Positions 13,267-27,232 of a stretch of DNA of 64,000 nucleotides are shown piece after piece (the first letter of the stretch is position 1; each line of letters begins with the position of its first letter). Location: assembly GCF_020509005.1 (NCBI RefSeq), contig NC_063020.1, positions 868,001 through 932,000 on the forward strand, given 5' to 3'. This DNA is from Fulvia fulva. Its lineage: Eukaryota; Ascomycota; Dothideomycetes; Mycosphaerellales; Mycosphaerellaceae. Made by a program: the position numbers and the translations under genes. The notes below the pieces were generated by a model, which saw only the letters and a program-made list of their open reading frames with translations, made no database searches and was not told where the DNA came from.

Positions 13267-13450
13267 TATAAGGGCGCGCGTACTATAGGGTCCGAATGAG
13301 ATAGTTGTTATTCTACGAAGCTACGAAAGAGGAGCGCGAGGCGCGGCGAAGTTATAAAGTAAAGCCAAGCCGCGCTAACCCGATATAGAAGGTCCGCGGT
13401 TTAGCCGGGCCGACGTAGCTATAGTAAGGGGTCGCGGGCTACCCGTAACA
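13267..13450 (-). repeat. Gypsy B 5' LTR (right)
   Basis: 184 bp, from TATAAGGGCG to CCCGTAACA, the gap-free counterpart of 49405-49588. Its RIP pattern differs from that of the left LTR of the same element, so the two were mutated independently. Confidence 0.95.
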
Positions 13451-13455
13451 CTATA
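13451..13455. repeat. Target site duplication of gypsy B, right copy
   Basis: CTATA, identical to 6224-6228. Confidence 0.8.
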
Positions 13456-14835
13456 TCCTTTATAGAGTAGTAGTCTACTATAATCTTCTTCTACTACTAG
13501 AGATGTCTAATATAGTTATATATAACATTAATATGCTTTAACCTTTTATATATATAGACGTCTTTAATAAGTATTAAAGCGGCTTAGTTATTACCTATAA
13601 GCTTAACTAGCCTTAGCTCGTTAACAGTGCCCTTACTTACCCTTATACTCGGCTAGAAAGAGCTCTTTCCTACTAGTTCTAGGCACCTTATTTCCCTAAG
13701 AACAGTAGCAAGAAATTGTAACTACTTTACGGCTACGTTTATAGCTATAAACTCAGCTTCTATTATTGATGCTATAATAGACTTCTACTTCCTACTTATC
13801 TAGGACATAAGTGATCTATAAAGGAACTACACGTATCCTAGAATTAAGACTCTATCTACTTTGTCTATAGCGTAGTTAGAGTCCGAGTATCCCTAGAGAT
13901 TGCCCCCTCCCTTTCTATATATAAGACCTAGGTCTAGGTACGACCGTAGGTATCGGGAGAGCTTCTTTAAAGCCTTTATATACTACTACGAGGGATTAGT
14001 AACATATAAGCTAATTCTTCTAAGGGGAAGTACTAAGTCTAGCCTTGTCATTATTATTAGCTACATCTAGGTACTATTATAGCTCTAGTAATCCTGTTTG
14101 TTACACCTCTTATCTATAGGTACCGTAGGTACTAAATGCTCGTAGCTCTCTATAGATAAGTAGGTTAGCGTAGCCTTCTCTCTAGCTATATTCATCTTAG
14201 CTAAGTTAGCGTAGATATAGTGTCCTTAATTAAGCTTTAAAGTGCCTTAGGACCTATCTCTTATAATCCTTATTCTAAGGATCTTCGTAGGTTTACTAAG
14301 ATCTTTAATCTTAAACACTTTTCTAAGCTTAGCCTTAAACTACTAAACATCTAATAGCTTCGGAGCTATAATAGGTATGTCATCTATATAGGTAAAGACT
14401 ATAAGGTCTCTATCCGTATAGATAAGTAGGCATAGATCTACCTAGGACTAGGTAAATCTAATCTTCTCTAGCTTCGTAACATAGAGCTTGTTCTAGTCTC
14501 TAGCTACTTACTTAAGCCTATAAAGGCTTCGTAGGACCTTAAATACTATGTTTAGAGGTGCTTTAACTCCTAGGGGTAGGATTATATAGATGTCTTTAAG
14601 AAGGCTACTTTAGGTAAAAGTATTATTTATATCTACTAGGTACATCTCGAAATCTCTCTTATACACTACTACTATAAATACTCGGAGAGTATTATGTCTA
14701 ATAGTAGGTATAAAGGTCTCTTCGAAGTCAACCCTATATTTCTATAAAAACCCTCTTATAACTAGTCTTGCCTTGAACTTCTTAATAGCTCTACTAATCA
14801 TTCTTTTTATATCAAAGACCTACCTAGAAGTAATT
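13456..14835 (-). pseudogene. RIPed copia reverse transcriptase and RNase H
   Basis: Minus-strand translation gives typical Ty1/copia blocks. The RT start near 14.80-14.71 kb reads VFDIKR, then KARLVIRGF, then DFEETF. The catalytic box reads Y-I-D-D at about 14379-14390. RNase H near 13.75-13.89 kb has GYSDSNYA, then DKVDR, and ends in an EAEFIA block. TAG stops replace Trp or Gln codons. The upstream part of RT is cut at the junction with LINE E1; the 3' end of the ORF is near 13.5 kb. Confidence 0.85.
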
Positions 14836-17800
14836 AGATAGATAGATAGATTTGTCATTCCCCTGTTCTAGGACCCTATCCGGCCTATATAGGTATATAT
14901 CTATTGTTATATATAAAGGGAAACCCGAATAGGTGAAAACCCTTCCCGCCCCCGACTACTCCTTATCTAGTTTAGCTTTCCCTCTAAACGTACGTAGTCT
15001 ATGTCACTACCCCGTTAGCCCCCGCTCCTAGCCGGTCTCGTCGCGCTACGTCGTGTCCTCTCTTCCTATACTACTCCTACTAGGCGGTACTGTTCTAGCT
15101 AGCCCTTCTCTAGTATCTAGTTTGTAATACGCCGTAGGTCCTTAGCGTTATTAAGAAGTGCCCTAATCGTCCGGTTCCTCGCCTTTACTATCTACTCCCC
15201 CCTTCCTAGCGACTACCTCGGATAGACGAGGAGTACGTACCGTACGTTCTAGGAGCGATAGCCGTAGGGGTAGCTAGTATTCGTATATCCTAGAACCTTC
15301 CTCTATAATAGGTACCCCTAGAGGCCGATATGTTCGCTTCGTAGTTAGGTTGCTATACTACTCTATACCCTCGTAAGGCGGTAGTAGATAAGCTTCGGGG
15401 GGTACTTAACCGCGGATTTTGTAGCTAACTATTCCTTAGGTTGTCCCGCTAGCTAAGGGCGTCTACTATACCCTACAACCTAGTTGTTCCACCTCTCTTT
15501 CTATAGTTGCTCTATAAACAATTTCTTACCTTCCTATTATGTTACTAGCTATTCGTCCCTTGCCCGGTAGTTCGGCTCGTTTCCGGGTCGAATGCCCCTA
15601 TACGCTAGTACTAATTCGCGGGCCCTTACGACTATACTAGCGATGACCTTCTATACTAGGTACTGTACCGACTTGCCTAAGTAGGAGGTCCGTAGTCCCT
15701 AGATATATAGGTCGATCGGCGGTATAGCGGTCTCGTGCTTAAGCATCCTCGTTAGTATCGACTTATATACCCCGGTGACCTTCCTTAGGCATTAGTTTTA
15801 GATCTTCGCTAGCGGCGCGACGAGTCCCTTCGATAGGTAGGCCCTCTCGCCTAAGGACTATACTTAGCTACTATAGGTAAGGACTGGCCGTATAATAGCC
15901 GTATATAGAAGTCGTGACTACCGGAAGTCCGCCCCCTATATAGACGTAGTGAGCCTCTAGTATAATGCTATATTCTGTTCAGCTTTCCGTAATATTACCT
16001 ATACGTACTTCCTCTACCGTAGCGCCGGGTCTACCTATAGTCCGAGGATCCTAAGCTAATTTGCCGGGTTAGTCGTATACCCCTATATCTAGATAGAAGC
16101 TTATATATTGTGGAACCGTAGCCGGCGCGTAAAGTGTATTAGATTGTACTTTTCTAGGGCAAACCGAGCCCCGTGCCTCCTAGCCTAGTCCTCGTAGATC
16201 TTGTGCTTCTCTTCTAGTAGCCTATAGTTCTCCTTAGTCGAGGAAGACTACGCTAGGATGTTTATATCGTCTACGAAGCCGCTCGTAGCGGTGTTCTAGG
16301 ATTCTAGGGCTAGGAGTAGCGTCGCTATAAAGAAGAGGAACAGAATAGGTACTAGCGTTAAGCCTTACGGGATTCTAGTATAGACTGCTTGAAATAGGCT
16401 TCTATACTAGCCGACTAGGATCGACGTACTACGGTTTTAGAGGTAGGACCGTACAAAGTTAACAAGCTACTTAGGGAGTCCTTTCGACCTTAGGATATAG
16501 AGTAGCCGCGGGTATAATACGTAGTCGAAGGCTTCCGATATATCTAGGCTAAGTAAGGAAGCTACCTTGTCTCTATTCTTATACTAGATAGCCTTTATCT
16601 AAGAGGTAATAAGTTCTATCGCGGATAGCGTCGATCGCTATAGGCGCGTACCTATCTAGGTGTCCGGGAGTAGGGAGTGTTCCTCTACCGCCTCGGAGAG
16701 TCTCGTTATAACTAGCTTCTTAAGCGCCTTCCTAAGAGTGTTAAGGAGCGTAATTAGGCGGTACGACTTCACCTACGTATAGTCTTCCTTCTACGGCTTA
16801 CGTAGGACTACTATCGTCGACTATTTAAAAGCTATCGGGTAGTATCTAGTCTATAGGCAGGCGTTAAAGATTGCTAAAACTACTAGGGCTAGTTGATCTC
16901 TATACTTCTTTAGTAGCTCGTTTAGGATCCTATCCGGCCCCGGGGCTTTCTTCGCTAGTAACTTCCTTAGTATAGCGGTAACTTCTCCCTCGGACACCTC
17001 CTATTAGACCGCGATACTAGGGGCTAGGGGAGTAGAGCTATTTATATCGCTTAGATTAGCCTCGACTAGGGGCGGGAAGAACTTGCTAGCTAGTAGACGC
17101 GCCTTGGCCTCGGGGTCGCTAACCGGGCTACTAGGCGATTATAGCGCTAGGATAGAGAAGGAGGGGCCCTATATAGGGTCCTATCGGGCCTATTTCGCTA
17201 GCTTCTACATCCTCTCTAGCTTGCCGGCGATTTCTTCTACTATAGCCCTCTAGCCGACTACTTTCTCCCTTCGTATTATAGCTTTCTTCTGTTAGTATGC
17301 CTCCCTATATACGTTCTAGGCCTCCTCGCTATAGCTACTCGTCTATACCCGGCGGGCTCTCCTTACTTCTCTTACTACCGTAGTGTACTCCGGCGTCTAG
17401 TATAGTTTAGACTATGTCGTTAGTTAGGTAAGCGGAACGTGAAGTGAGGTCGCTTTTCTTATTTCGTCTATCAACCCCTAGACTACTTTGTCTATCTCGT
17501 CTTTACTATTATATTACTACTACGCGATCTGGACTAGCCTCTTAGAGTTATCGAGGTACGCCTAGATATTGGCCTAGTAGGCCTTTCCCTAGTTTAGCTT
17601 AGGGGTTCTCGCTAGTATACGTTATATCTATATCGTAATAGAGGTCCTAACTAGTATATAGTCTAACGACGCCTCGAGTTTATATTCGATCCTATAGTAG
17701 GTTACCGTGTAGTAGTAGCTATCTAAGATCTAGGAGAGGTCGATCGTGCCTTAGAGTCCCCCTCTCTTCTAGGTGTCTAGGTCCTTCGGGGTATTAAGGG

Positions 17801-19795
17801 CAATTACGTTGCTCGCTATCAAGTCGAGTACTTCGTCGGCTATAGGGTACGGCTATATAAGGCTTTCCTAGGAAGGGTAGTATATATTAAAGTCTCCTAC
17901 TACGATATGGTACCCTTGTCTCTTAAGCGCACTGTCTAGGTGTCTATAGACCCCTAGGTCGCGGCTAGACCTCGAGGCTAGCGGTTGTATATATAGGTTG
18001 TGTATCTAGGTGCTACCTACGTAGAGGGAGGTAATATCGCCCCCGCCTTCTTCGTCTACGTAGTACACTACCTCCCAGTCGGATTCTAGTATATCCTTAC
18101 TAATATAGAAGCACGTACGGGGTCTACCGTCGCCTCGTAGGTATGTCGTATAGCCTAGTAACTTGTAGGTCGTTAGTCTCTTATAGTACGGGTTAATCTA
18201 TAGCTCCTAGATTATAAGGACGTAGTAGACGCGCGGGTCCGCCTCGTATAGGAAATGGTTCTAGACTATATCCTTACTATAGTTAACGTTATACTAGATA
18301 ATACTAAGCGTGTCGAGGCTAGTTATCGGCATCGATAATCATTTCCTCTATATCGTCCTATGTCCTACTGCCCTATACGTCCTAGTCTACGCCTATCGGC
18401 TATATACTAAAGGGGAGCCGGGCCTAGTTAGATTCCCTCGCCGTAGCTAGTAGAGTACGTAGCCTCCCGTACGCCCTAGGTTACGTATCCTTTATATCGT
18501 TCTCGGCCCTAGGGCGCTTATACCCGACCGCCGCTAGTTAGTTCCGGTATAGGCTAGCCTTACGGTCGCCGTAGAATCTTAGGGCGACGGTTCTGTTTGT
18601 GATTGCCTTGTTTTTCGCTAGTTTCCGCTATAGGCATTCCGTACTATACGATAGGTAGTACCCCGGACAGTTCGCGTACCGTCTCGTAGTCGATGTATAG
18701 TCCCTAGATATATAGTCTCCTATATAGTTCGAGCAGGCCTACTTATTTATATACGTATAGGTTTGGTGTCTATACTGTTAGTATTTAAAGTATTAGAGGA
18801 CACGAAAGGATAAGGAGTACTTTTCTACTATCTTAAGGCTATATTACTAGACTAGGCCTTGTTCTATCGCTAGATCCGCCGCTTTCGCGTCTTATAGCTA
18901 TACTATTAGCGCCGAGGCCTTCTTGCCTTCTAGCCATTTCCTATAGAGCCAAGTCGCCTTCTAGATTAGAGAGTTAAGAGTGACCGGGTTGTCCTCTTAG
19001 AGAGCGCGTAGGTGACCCTAGTTAGTTAGGTCAAACTCCTTAGGCATATCGTAGACTAGGATCGTGAATTGTTTCGTTAAGACCTTCGCTAATACCGTAA
19101 CCTTAGATGCCTACTATAGCTATACCTCTAGGTACCTCCTAGTAGTAGTAGAGCTAGTATAGATCTATAGAGTACCGTTAGACTATTAGTTCACTACGAC
19201 TACCCCTAGTTAGTTAATTCGTTAGGCGAGCTCCTTGTTCGATAGCTTCGTAACTTCGGCCTAGTCTTCCTTTACTACAATACGGATCGTAACTATATCG
19301 TACGTTAGGCGGGGGCCTAGTATCGATACCGCGACCGATACCTAGCTATAGGGGTGTTGATTCCGGGTGGCCTTACTAATCGCCTAGGACGTCGTCCTTA
19401 TTTCTTATTACCCTCGGTAATACGACAGTATAAGCGCCGTACGTAGCTAAGTGATTATTACCTATAGAGACCGGTAAGGGAGCTAATCGTTAGTTTCTAT
19501 ACTTTTTACGTCCTCTATAAGTTGCTACTAGTTGTCTTAGGGGGGCTTCGCCTATAGGGCCGTAGGCGCCGTTAGTACCGTAGCCTAGGCTACTATTGCC
19601 TAGGAGTTGCCTAATGTAGCTAGGCACCTCCGCGGCGTTTAGAGCTAAAGAAATAGGGTGAAGAGAGCTTTAAGCTATCTAGATTAAATAAGGTAGAACT
19701 CCCTTAGTCCTAGGGGCAGTGGCCTGCTTTATATATCGTTAGAATAGCCTTAATAAGAGCTTTCGAATGTGTCTTGTTGTAGCGTAGAGATCGAT
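14836..19795 (-). mobile_element. RIPed Tad1-like LINE, copy E1
   Basis: A minus-strand LINE with its 3' end at left, ending in an ATAG/CTAT repeat tail (14836-14850) rather than poly-A. The RT box F-V-D-D lies near 16265-16277. The conserved C-terminal block of fungal Tad1 ORF2 (QLRSEHIGL, then RKV, then a former C-x-C-G finger) is near 15.24-15.38 kb. The endonuclease half is at about 17.5-18.3 kb and the ORF1 zinc-knuckle region near 18.8 kb. It aligns with E2 (55401-60356) at a constant offset of 40561 bases, with no net indel over 4.94 kb. The 5' end is placed where E1, E2 and E3 stop agreeing. Flanks differ from E2 and no target duplication was found. Confidence 0.85.
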
Positions 19796-22700
19796 TATCG
19801 CCGATAATACGCGTACTTACTATAGAGGGATTTAGAGTAGTAGAACTTAATAATTATCCGAGGTAATAGTATTAGGTAGGCCTCGACGGTAAAAGACGTA
19901 TTTAAGGAAAAGTCTTGCCGCGTTCTATACTATTATAGCTCCGATAGGAATCAACTCGACTTCTTTAGTCAGTCGGTCCGTAACGGTTATAATGTTATTA
20001 TAAGTCATGCCGTTAACGGTACTGTCTAGAAGTTTAACGACGAAGTCGACTACGATATGTCTCTAAGGTCGGTCCGGAATAGAAAGTGGGTGCAATAATC
20101 CTAGTGGCTAGGTATATAGAGATTTCGATATACGGTAGGTACGGCAATTCGCGGTATATCTACGTACGGATCTTACTAGCCTAGGCTAGTAGAATTCACG
20201 TGCTACGAGTTCGTATATACGTGCCTACCCTAGATGTCCTACTACTAGAGTATCGTGGTTCATCTTAATTAATCGAGTCTATAGAGCTTAGTTATTTAGT
20301 ACCTATAGGCTCTAACCTTCGTACTAATTACGGACATATAACATGTCGCTATCTACCTTATAATACGTAGGGTGTATCTTCGCCTTCTATAATAAAGGAG
20401 GGATAGTACTGCTATCCTTCTATAGTAGCTTAATAGCTACTTTAAGCTCGCTATCTAAAGCGTAAGCGGTCGTTATACGGTATTCGAGTTCGGCTTTAAT
20501 CTAGACTTTATACGTAGGCTATACTAACTACGGTACTAGCTTAGGTTCTAGAATAAACTCTACGGCTTTAGGGTTTAGTAGAGTCGTGTCTTCCTCCTCG
20601 GGCGTATCTTTGACGGTAGCTTATATAGAGTCGATCTTAAGGAATCGCTCCGGCGGAAGCAATGTCTAATACTAGTACTAATTTCTCGGATCGTCTACCC
20701 CCTACGGAAGGTCCTAGCTACGTCTCGTTAGGCTATCTAGCTTAGTTCCTTATACCCCGGGGCGATATATAATCTAGAAGTTAAATTACGATAGGAACTC
20801 TACCTACCGTACTTACCGACGATTTAGCTACTTCGTCGTTATAAAGTATTCTAAGTTCTTATAGTCCGTAAATACCTTGACTAGCTCGCTACTATTATCT
20901 ACTTTATAGGCTAGCTCCGGTCGCTATTCCTCGAAGGCCTTAATAATTACGAGGAGCTCCTTGTCGTAAATCTCGTAATTACACTCCTACGGACTAAGCT
21001 TCTTCGAATAGAAGGCTACCGGGTACAAAACGCCTTCGTTATTATACTATAATAATACTCCTACGTTTATAAAGTCTAAGGAATCCGTCTCTACTACGGT
21101 CTGTCTACCCGGAACGTAATACGCGAGTATACCCGCTTTACTAAACGTAGCTTTTAATACGTCGAAGGCGCGCTAACAATCTACTATCTAGTCGATTCTC
21201 CGATTCTTATGATTGCTAGGTCCTTCGCTTCTTATTAGATTGGTCAAAGGTGCGGCTAGTCGTAAGAAGGCCTTAATAAAGCGGCGGTAGAAGTTAGCGA
21301 AGCCTAGGAAGGCCTAGATATCTTTTAGGTTTGTTAGTACTTCCTATGTCTATATATATTCGAGCTTCTCTAGATCTATCTCAATTCCGTTAGGCGTAAT
21401 AATTAGTCCTAGGTACTTGACTCGCTATTAATAGAATTCGTACTTATCGATATCTACCGTCAGCCCTACGTCTCTAAGCTTAATAAGGACTTTACGTATA
21501 TACTCGATATGTTCTTCTAGTGTATCGCTAAAGATTAGTACGTTATCTAGGTATACGGAGACGAAGTCATCTAAATGTTCCTATAATACCTTGTTAATAT
21601 AAGACTAGAACGAGGCTAGGTCGTTATATAGTCTAAAGGGCAATACGAGGCATTCGTATATACCGTACCGTATCGCAAACGCCGTTAACTATTTATGCCC
21701 CTCTATAATACGTAACTTATTAAAGGCTACTATAATGTCTAGCTTCGTAAAGTACTTCTTACCGTATATACGGTTGAGCGTCTCCTATATTAGGGGAATC
21801 GGATATCTGTTCTTAATCGTAATAGCGTTAAGGCCGCGGTAGTCGATATATACTCGTAGCCCTCTACCTAGTTTCCTTATAACTAGAACCGGCGTAGGCG
21901 ATTGACTTGTCTTTTAGCCTACTTTACGTATTTTGCCTTCTTCGGATTGCTCTAGTATCCACTTCTTTATAGCTTCATTTTCCTTCTTAGCTAAGCCGTA
22001 GAGTTTGCGATATAGTGGCTCCTAGGGCCCGTCCGGTCTGATATAAATCTCGTGATCTATCCCGGGTCGATAAGATAGGAGTCCCTTATAATCTTTCGCC
22101 GAGAAGGCGTCCGCGATGTTATAATATATCTATAGGAGCTTCTCCTTCGGATTGTGGTTGAATTGCTTATTTAGGAACTGATCTAGGTCATTAGCCGCTA
22201 TAGTACTTAGCTTTAGGTCGCCGCCCTCGTCCTTACGTCCCGTAGGTAAGATATAGAAGCACTTAGCTCTAGGCCGGTACGCGTACATCTCCTATACGCG
22301 TTAAGAAACGCCCTAGTAGTCCACCTCTTCTTCGTCGCCTATACTAAACGATAAGATATTCAACTCCGCCCCTCCTACTATAAACCTACCGGAGGTTCTA
22401 GTAAAGGGCTCTAGTCCGTATCGTACTTGTGCCTGCCTTCTAAGGTAGTTTAGGGACTGTACTATTGTCGATGTCCGGTTAGGTAGATAATAACTAAAGT
22501 AGTAGTCGGATCTAAAAGCCACCTTACCTATAGCCTAGAAGATGTCGGGGTTATACTAGCTTAACTATAGTAGTCTAAGGACGATGTCGTACTCGAGGTC
22601 GGTTACGTAGCATATTATTTGCTCGTAATAACTACTAATAACTACGTCGATCAAGGCTACGTAGGTAATACGCCGTGTACTTACCTTTCTATCTCCTAGC

Positions 22701-25424
22701 GTAAGCCTCTTACTTTTTACTAGCTTGAAGAGGGGTATTATATGTTTACGTATAAATTTCTAGTTAAGAAAGAGAGATGTACTCGTAGAATCTAATAGGC
22801 CTCGAGCCTTTTTATGTTATATTATTACTAGTAGTACTATATAAGGATGTATATCTAGTTATTATCCTTTTAGTACGTAAGCTAATAATCTTAGCTCGCC
22901 CTTACTATAGTCCGCCTCTTACATTCTATATCTCTTAATCTTATACTCTTTCTGACCTAGGAAGTTCGGTTAACCGCTATCTACTACGCTTAGGCAGCGG
23001 TCGTACTATTTCCCTATTACTATAGGTCTATAGTAAGGGAGCTAAGGTTCGGGTTGGCGTTCGCGTTGTTTTGTAGTCGCGGTAGGCGATAGTCGCTATC
23101 GTAACCGTATATCGGGCACTCGGGGTTAGTCGATATATACGAGCCTATACGGTAGCGGTAGTACTTACCTTACTTCTTAAGTTCTTCGCGCTACTCACGG
23201 TTAAGCTATAGTAGATTCTACAATTAAACGGGCAGATCTTCCTTCTTCTTAGTACCGGCGTATTACGGAGGACGCTAGACTACGGCACCTACTACGCCTA
23301 TAGCGGTACTAGTAGCTACTAAGCTATTCTAGTTATTCTAGCCGCCTTTACCGTTACTACGAGGACGCTCCTTCTACGGGTATAGGCGGTCTGTTTCGTA
23401 GAAGCTCTTGTCTAGGGTAGTATACTCTTCGATAACGTCCTATATATTATATAGTCGACGGTCGACTTCGCGGTCACCGAAGGTCTTAATAAAGTACTTA
23501 CGGTTTAGTCGGTTATAGAATAGTATAAGCTCGGTCTTATCGCTCTATTCTATCTAGGTACGTAGCTTCGAATAGCGAGCGTAGAAGGCTACGAAGGTCT
23601 CGCCCTACTCTTACTTATAGGTAGCGATGTTAACTATAGCCTTAGTTCCTTCGTTACGGGTACTATACTAGCGTGTTATCTAATCTAATAGTTCTTCGCC
23701 CGTCTTAAACTTATTAAAGGACTGTTGCCCTAGTATAGGGATCCTCGGCTTAATACTTCGCTAGGGATCTCCTTAGGTCTATCCGTATACGAAGCGTAGA
23801 CTATCTACTTCTATACGGAAAGTAGCTATAGTTAACTTTAGGAGTACGCTACTATACTAGCTGTCGAAATTCGGATCGTCATCGTTCTTAAAGTGTCTAG
23901 GATCTAGCACGCCTTTCCTAATCTCTATACCGCGAGTTAGGGTACGGTCGATAGTAAATAGGCGTTTAGAGAGGTCCGTAAGTAGTGTCTATATACGACT
24001 AGAACGTAGTCTCGAGTCGCGGTTATCTAGGCGTAGGCGATTATCGCGGCGGTTATTACGTCTTCCGCTATTACTATTATTATCGTTATCTCTACTACTA
24101 CTACCCCCGTCTCTACTAGTAGCTTTGCGGTACTTACGTATTAGCTGCTCGAGTAAAGTCTTACGTAGGCGGGAACGAGAGGGTCGGCGACTAGATCGGC
24201 CTCGATTACCTCCTTCGTTCTATATAGTGCCTATAGCTTCGAGTCGAGCCTTTAAGTTATCGATCTCCTTCTATAGAGCTAGGTTTTTTGCTTTAGCGTC
24301 CTACTTCTTTGCCTCGGCATCCTATACCTTCCTCTTCTCTTTCTCGTAGATCTTACTAAACTGCTTATACAAGTTGTTAGCTTCCTTATACTTCTTCTCT
24401 ACCTCTTATAACTTAGCTAGGTCGTAATCCTTCTTGCTCTTAAGGTCCGCGGCCATTCTCTACGTTATAGCCTCTTCGCTTTATAGCATCTTATAGATGC
24501 GGTCGTACTCGGTATTTTGTATAGTATACTAGTCGTTCTAGACGGTATTAGCTAGCTCTATTACATCGAGTTACTAGCCTTTAGTAATTATAGTATTGAC
24601 TACCTATAGCACTAAATTGTAGGTAGTCTTTAGGTATTAGGAAGCGAGGTTCGCGAGTTTGTCTAGATCGATATTCTAGTATTTAGATACGAGGATATAC
24701 TCTGCCTCGTCGAGTAATAGATACACCTCGTCTAGTTCGTCGGGGTCGTTAGGGTTCTCTTCGAGCTTGAACTCGAACAGTTCTATAAAGTTAATCTCGC
24801 TAGCTACTACTCGGTCGATAGCCTTCTAGTATACTTCGTTAATCTCTTACTATAACGCGACACCGGTATTAACTATAACACGCCGGTTATCGTCCTATAT
24901 CTAACTCTAAGGAAAAGAGGAGAGGTCGGGGAAAAGAGAGGTGCGTTGCTACTTACCTTTACCCTTCTAATTAGGCTTCTAGGGTAGCGGTATACCGCTA
25001 TCTATCTATAAGGTCATATTGTCTAGGTTATTCGGGGGAGGCGTAACGATGCCTATATCCTAACTATTTACTAACGCGCGACTACCTACTAATAATGTCG
25101 CCGCGTTACGCTCTCTAGGCATCTACGCGTAATACGCCTTACCGTGTTCTAGGGTATCGCGCTCTCGCGATTCGAGTTCTGTCCTATTATTACGCGTCCC
25201 TTACCTAAATCCGTGATCTAGGTAGGGTAGTAGAACAAACTATAAGGGCGCGCGTACTATAGAGTCTAATTAAGATAGTTATTGTTCTACGAAGCTACGA
25301 AAGAGGAGCGCGAGGCGCGGCGGGCTTATAAGGAAGCGCCAAGCCGCGCTAACCCGATACGGAAGGTCCGCGGTTTAGCCGGGCCGACGCTTCGGTAGTG
25401 AAGTAGTACGGGTCGCCCGTAATA
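19796..25424 (-). mobile_element. RIPed gypsy element, copy C (3' part missing)
   Basis: Related to the open gypsy element but more diverged than copy B. It covers the equivalent of about 43.95-49.59 kb: half of integrase, RNase H, RT, protease, gag, leader and the right LTR. The integrase catalytic core, chromodomain and 3' LTR that should lie at left are absent where it meets LINE E1. The heptamer ATTTCCC at the gag/pol junction is retained near 23.01 kb. A 69-codon open piece (22313-22522) matches the linker between protease and RT. All frames are RIPed. Confidence 0.85.
25241..25424 (-). repeat. Gypsy C 5' LTR (right)
   Basis: 184-bp LTR with TATAAGGGCGCGCG at its start and CCCGTAATA at its end. 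The last third differs from the B and open-copy LTRs by more than RIP (around 25390-25410), marking a separate subfamily. No partner LTR remains. Confidence 0.85.
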
Positions 25425-27219
25425 TTCTAAGTCGTTTAGAATCTCCTCTACCTAGCTTATTATAGGGTCTAGATAGAATATCTAGGCAATAAGAGCCTTA
25501 TAGTGTTTAGCCTTATACTCTTTAGAGTTATTATCTCCGTCCCCCCTTAACCTCTTATTACCTATAACCTAAGGTAGCGCTAGGTGTTCGGATAGGTCGA
25601 ACTAAACGATATCTTCTTTTTCTTTTATTAGAGTACCCTAATCTCTAAACTTCTAGTATTTCCTAATGTCCTTTAGGGGAGGGGGAAGTTATATAAATAG
25701 CGGTTACTATAGTGTTAATGACTTAGGTAGGTTCTATATAGATCTACCGTTATCAGCCTTCGATAGTGTTAAAACCGCCTTAATATTTTCTCCTAGCCTT
25801 CGTAACGGTGTCTCTAATAATCCCCTATCGGAAAATTTCGCCCTAAAGGGCTTCCTCCTAATAGGATTACGCTATAGCGCTCGACTCGGCTAGTTAGTAA
25901 AGGTGATACCAAGATCTATATCTCCCCCCTTCTTATTCTTAAACTAGTCGACGTGACTATACGCTTTTATAGCTTTTATATCGGGATCCTAGAACAGCTA
26001 TTGTTTTGTAGTGTTTTCTAAGTAGCCTATAAATACGGCTTCTTTTCCTCGGTTTATTAACTTGTCTCTCCTTAAGCCTTAAGGTTAGGCTCTTAGGTCT
26101 ATACAGACTATAGCTTTATATCCCTAGACGCGGAAATAGTCGACTAACGGTACTTAGCTAGTAAAGGCTTCTTCTAGTAAAAGAGTAATACTATTAATAA
26201 TCGGACTATTAGGCAGTCTGTTTCTAATTATAGTCTAAACTTATAAAGCTTCTAGCTAGAACTTAACTAGTATACTAGAGTCTTTAAGTATAGCCCGGAC
26301 TATGTTCTTAGAGGCTTGAATTAACCTTTCTATAGGTCTATTTTAAAGAGAGTTATAGGCATTAGTTGTGTCTATCTAAGTGCTAAACTCCTTCTCCTAC
26401 TCTTTTAGTAAGGCGAGAATTTCCTTTATACTATTACTACGGATCGTAGACAGAAAGTACCTTGACTACCGTTCTGCCTAGACCTTCTAATCCCGTAGGG
26501 CTGTAGGAGCGTCGCTCCTAGCCTTTAAAGGGATTATCTACTTCTTCCTAGAGAAGTTATCTATAATCTTAAGCTAATATTTATATCCTAGCCTAGAGAC
26601 TGCACCCTAAAAAGGCCTATAGATGTTAATAGAGATAAGGGCTAGCCTCTCTCCTTTCCTCTCTATAGTAGGTCCTTTGAACTTCCTTATATTTATAAGG
26701 GAGTAGACCTTACAATTCTAGTGTTTAGAAGGAATAGGAATAGGATCTTTCTTATTAGTAACTCTATAAAGATTTCTTAGTAGTCCCTTACTAAGGTGTA
26801 CACATCTTCTATACTATAGCTCCTACTAATCTTCGGACTTAGTATTAGCTATAGCGGTACCGTCACGTTCTTAAGAGAGTATACTAGTATACTATAGCTT
26901 AAGAATTTCCGAGATCGAGTAGATAAACAGTACTTCTCCTCGAAGTTTAGTCTAGACAACGGGTTTACTAGACAAGGATTTTAGGGTGAAACTAGGTAGT
27001 TAGATAGCAAACTATTAGCTAAACTGATTCTACGAAACAAGACTAACTCTAAGGCTAGGAATAAATAGGACATTTTCTAAGACAATTTGCTTTCTAGAAG
27101 GACTACCTATTACTACACTTCCTATATATGTAGCTTATAGATAGCCACCCCTAACCTTGATCCACTTCCTCTTTTAAAGAGGCTTTAGTGTCCTAAATAG
27201 TAAATCTTAGTCAGTTATA
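25425..27219 (-). pseudogene. RIPed copia integrase region
   Basis: Minus-strand translation gives the GAG-pre-integrase zinc-binding block near 26.70-26.86 kb (HLSKGLLRNLYR, then H and N-C-K-V-Y). The first catalytic segment of integrase (SINIYGPF, formerly with Asp) is near 26.62 kb, and the copia C-terminal block (DYFRV.GYKA, then KLINRGKEAVFIGYL) is at about 26.00-26.13 kb. Stops sit at former Trp and Gln codons. The protease should lie at about 26.9-27.1 kb but I could not identify its active site. The right end is the LINE insertion point. Confidence 0.8.
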
Positions 27220-27232
27220 TGTGATAATATAT
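27220..27232. repeat. Target site duplication of the Tad1-like LINE, left copy
   Basis: TGTGATAATATAT, identical to 32078-32090. Its 13-bp length suits target-primed reverse transcription. The site lies within copia. Confidence 0.9.

Larger units (their letters stand above)
6229..13450 (-). mobile_element. Complete RIPed chromodomain gypsy element, copy B
   Basis: A full-length element of 7222 bp with 184-bp LTRs and a CTATA target duplication. It has exactly the same length as the open element at 42367-49588, and the two align end to end. Across the left LTR I count 13 differences: 12 are CA or TG in the open copy and TA here, and one goes the other way. Gag (right) and pol (left) are broken by many TAG/TAA stops, mostly former CAG or TGG codons, and no useful ORF survives. 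It lies inside the copia element and is minus-strand like it. A few CA/TG sites survive, so mutation is near but not at saturation. Confidence 0.95.

Noticed and set aside
25666..25893. 75-codon plus-strand ORF in the copia integrase/RT junction
   Set aside because: Antisense to the copia pol remnant, no recognisable domain.
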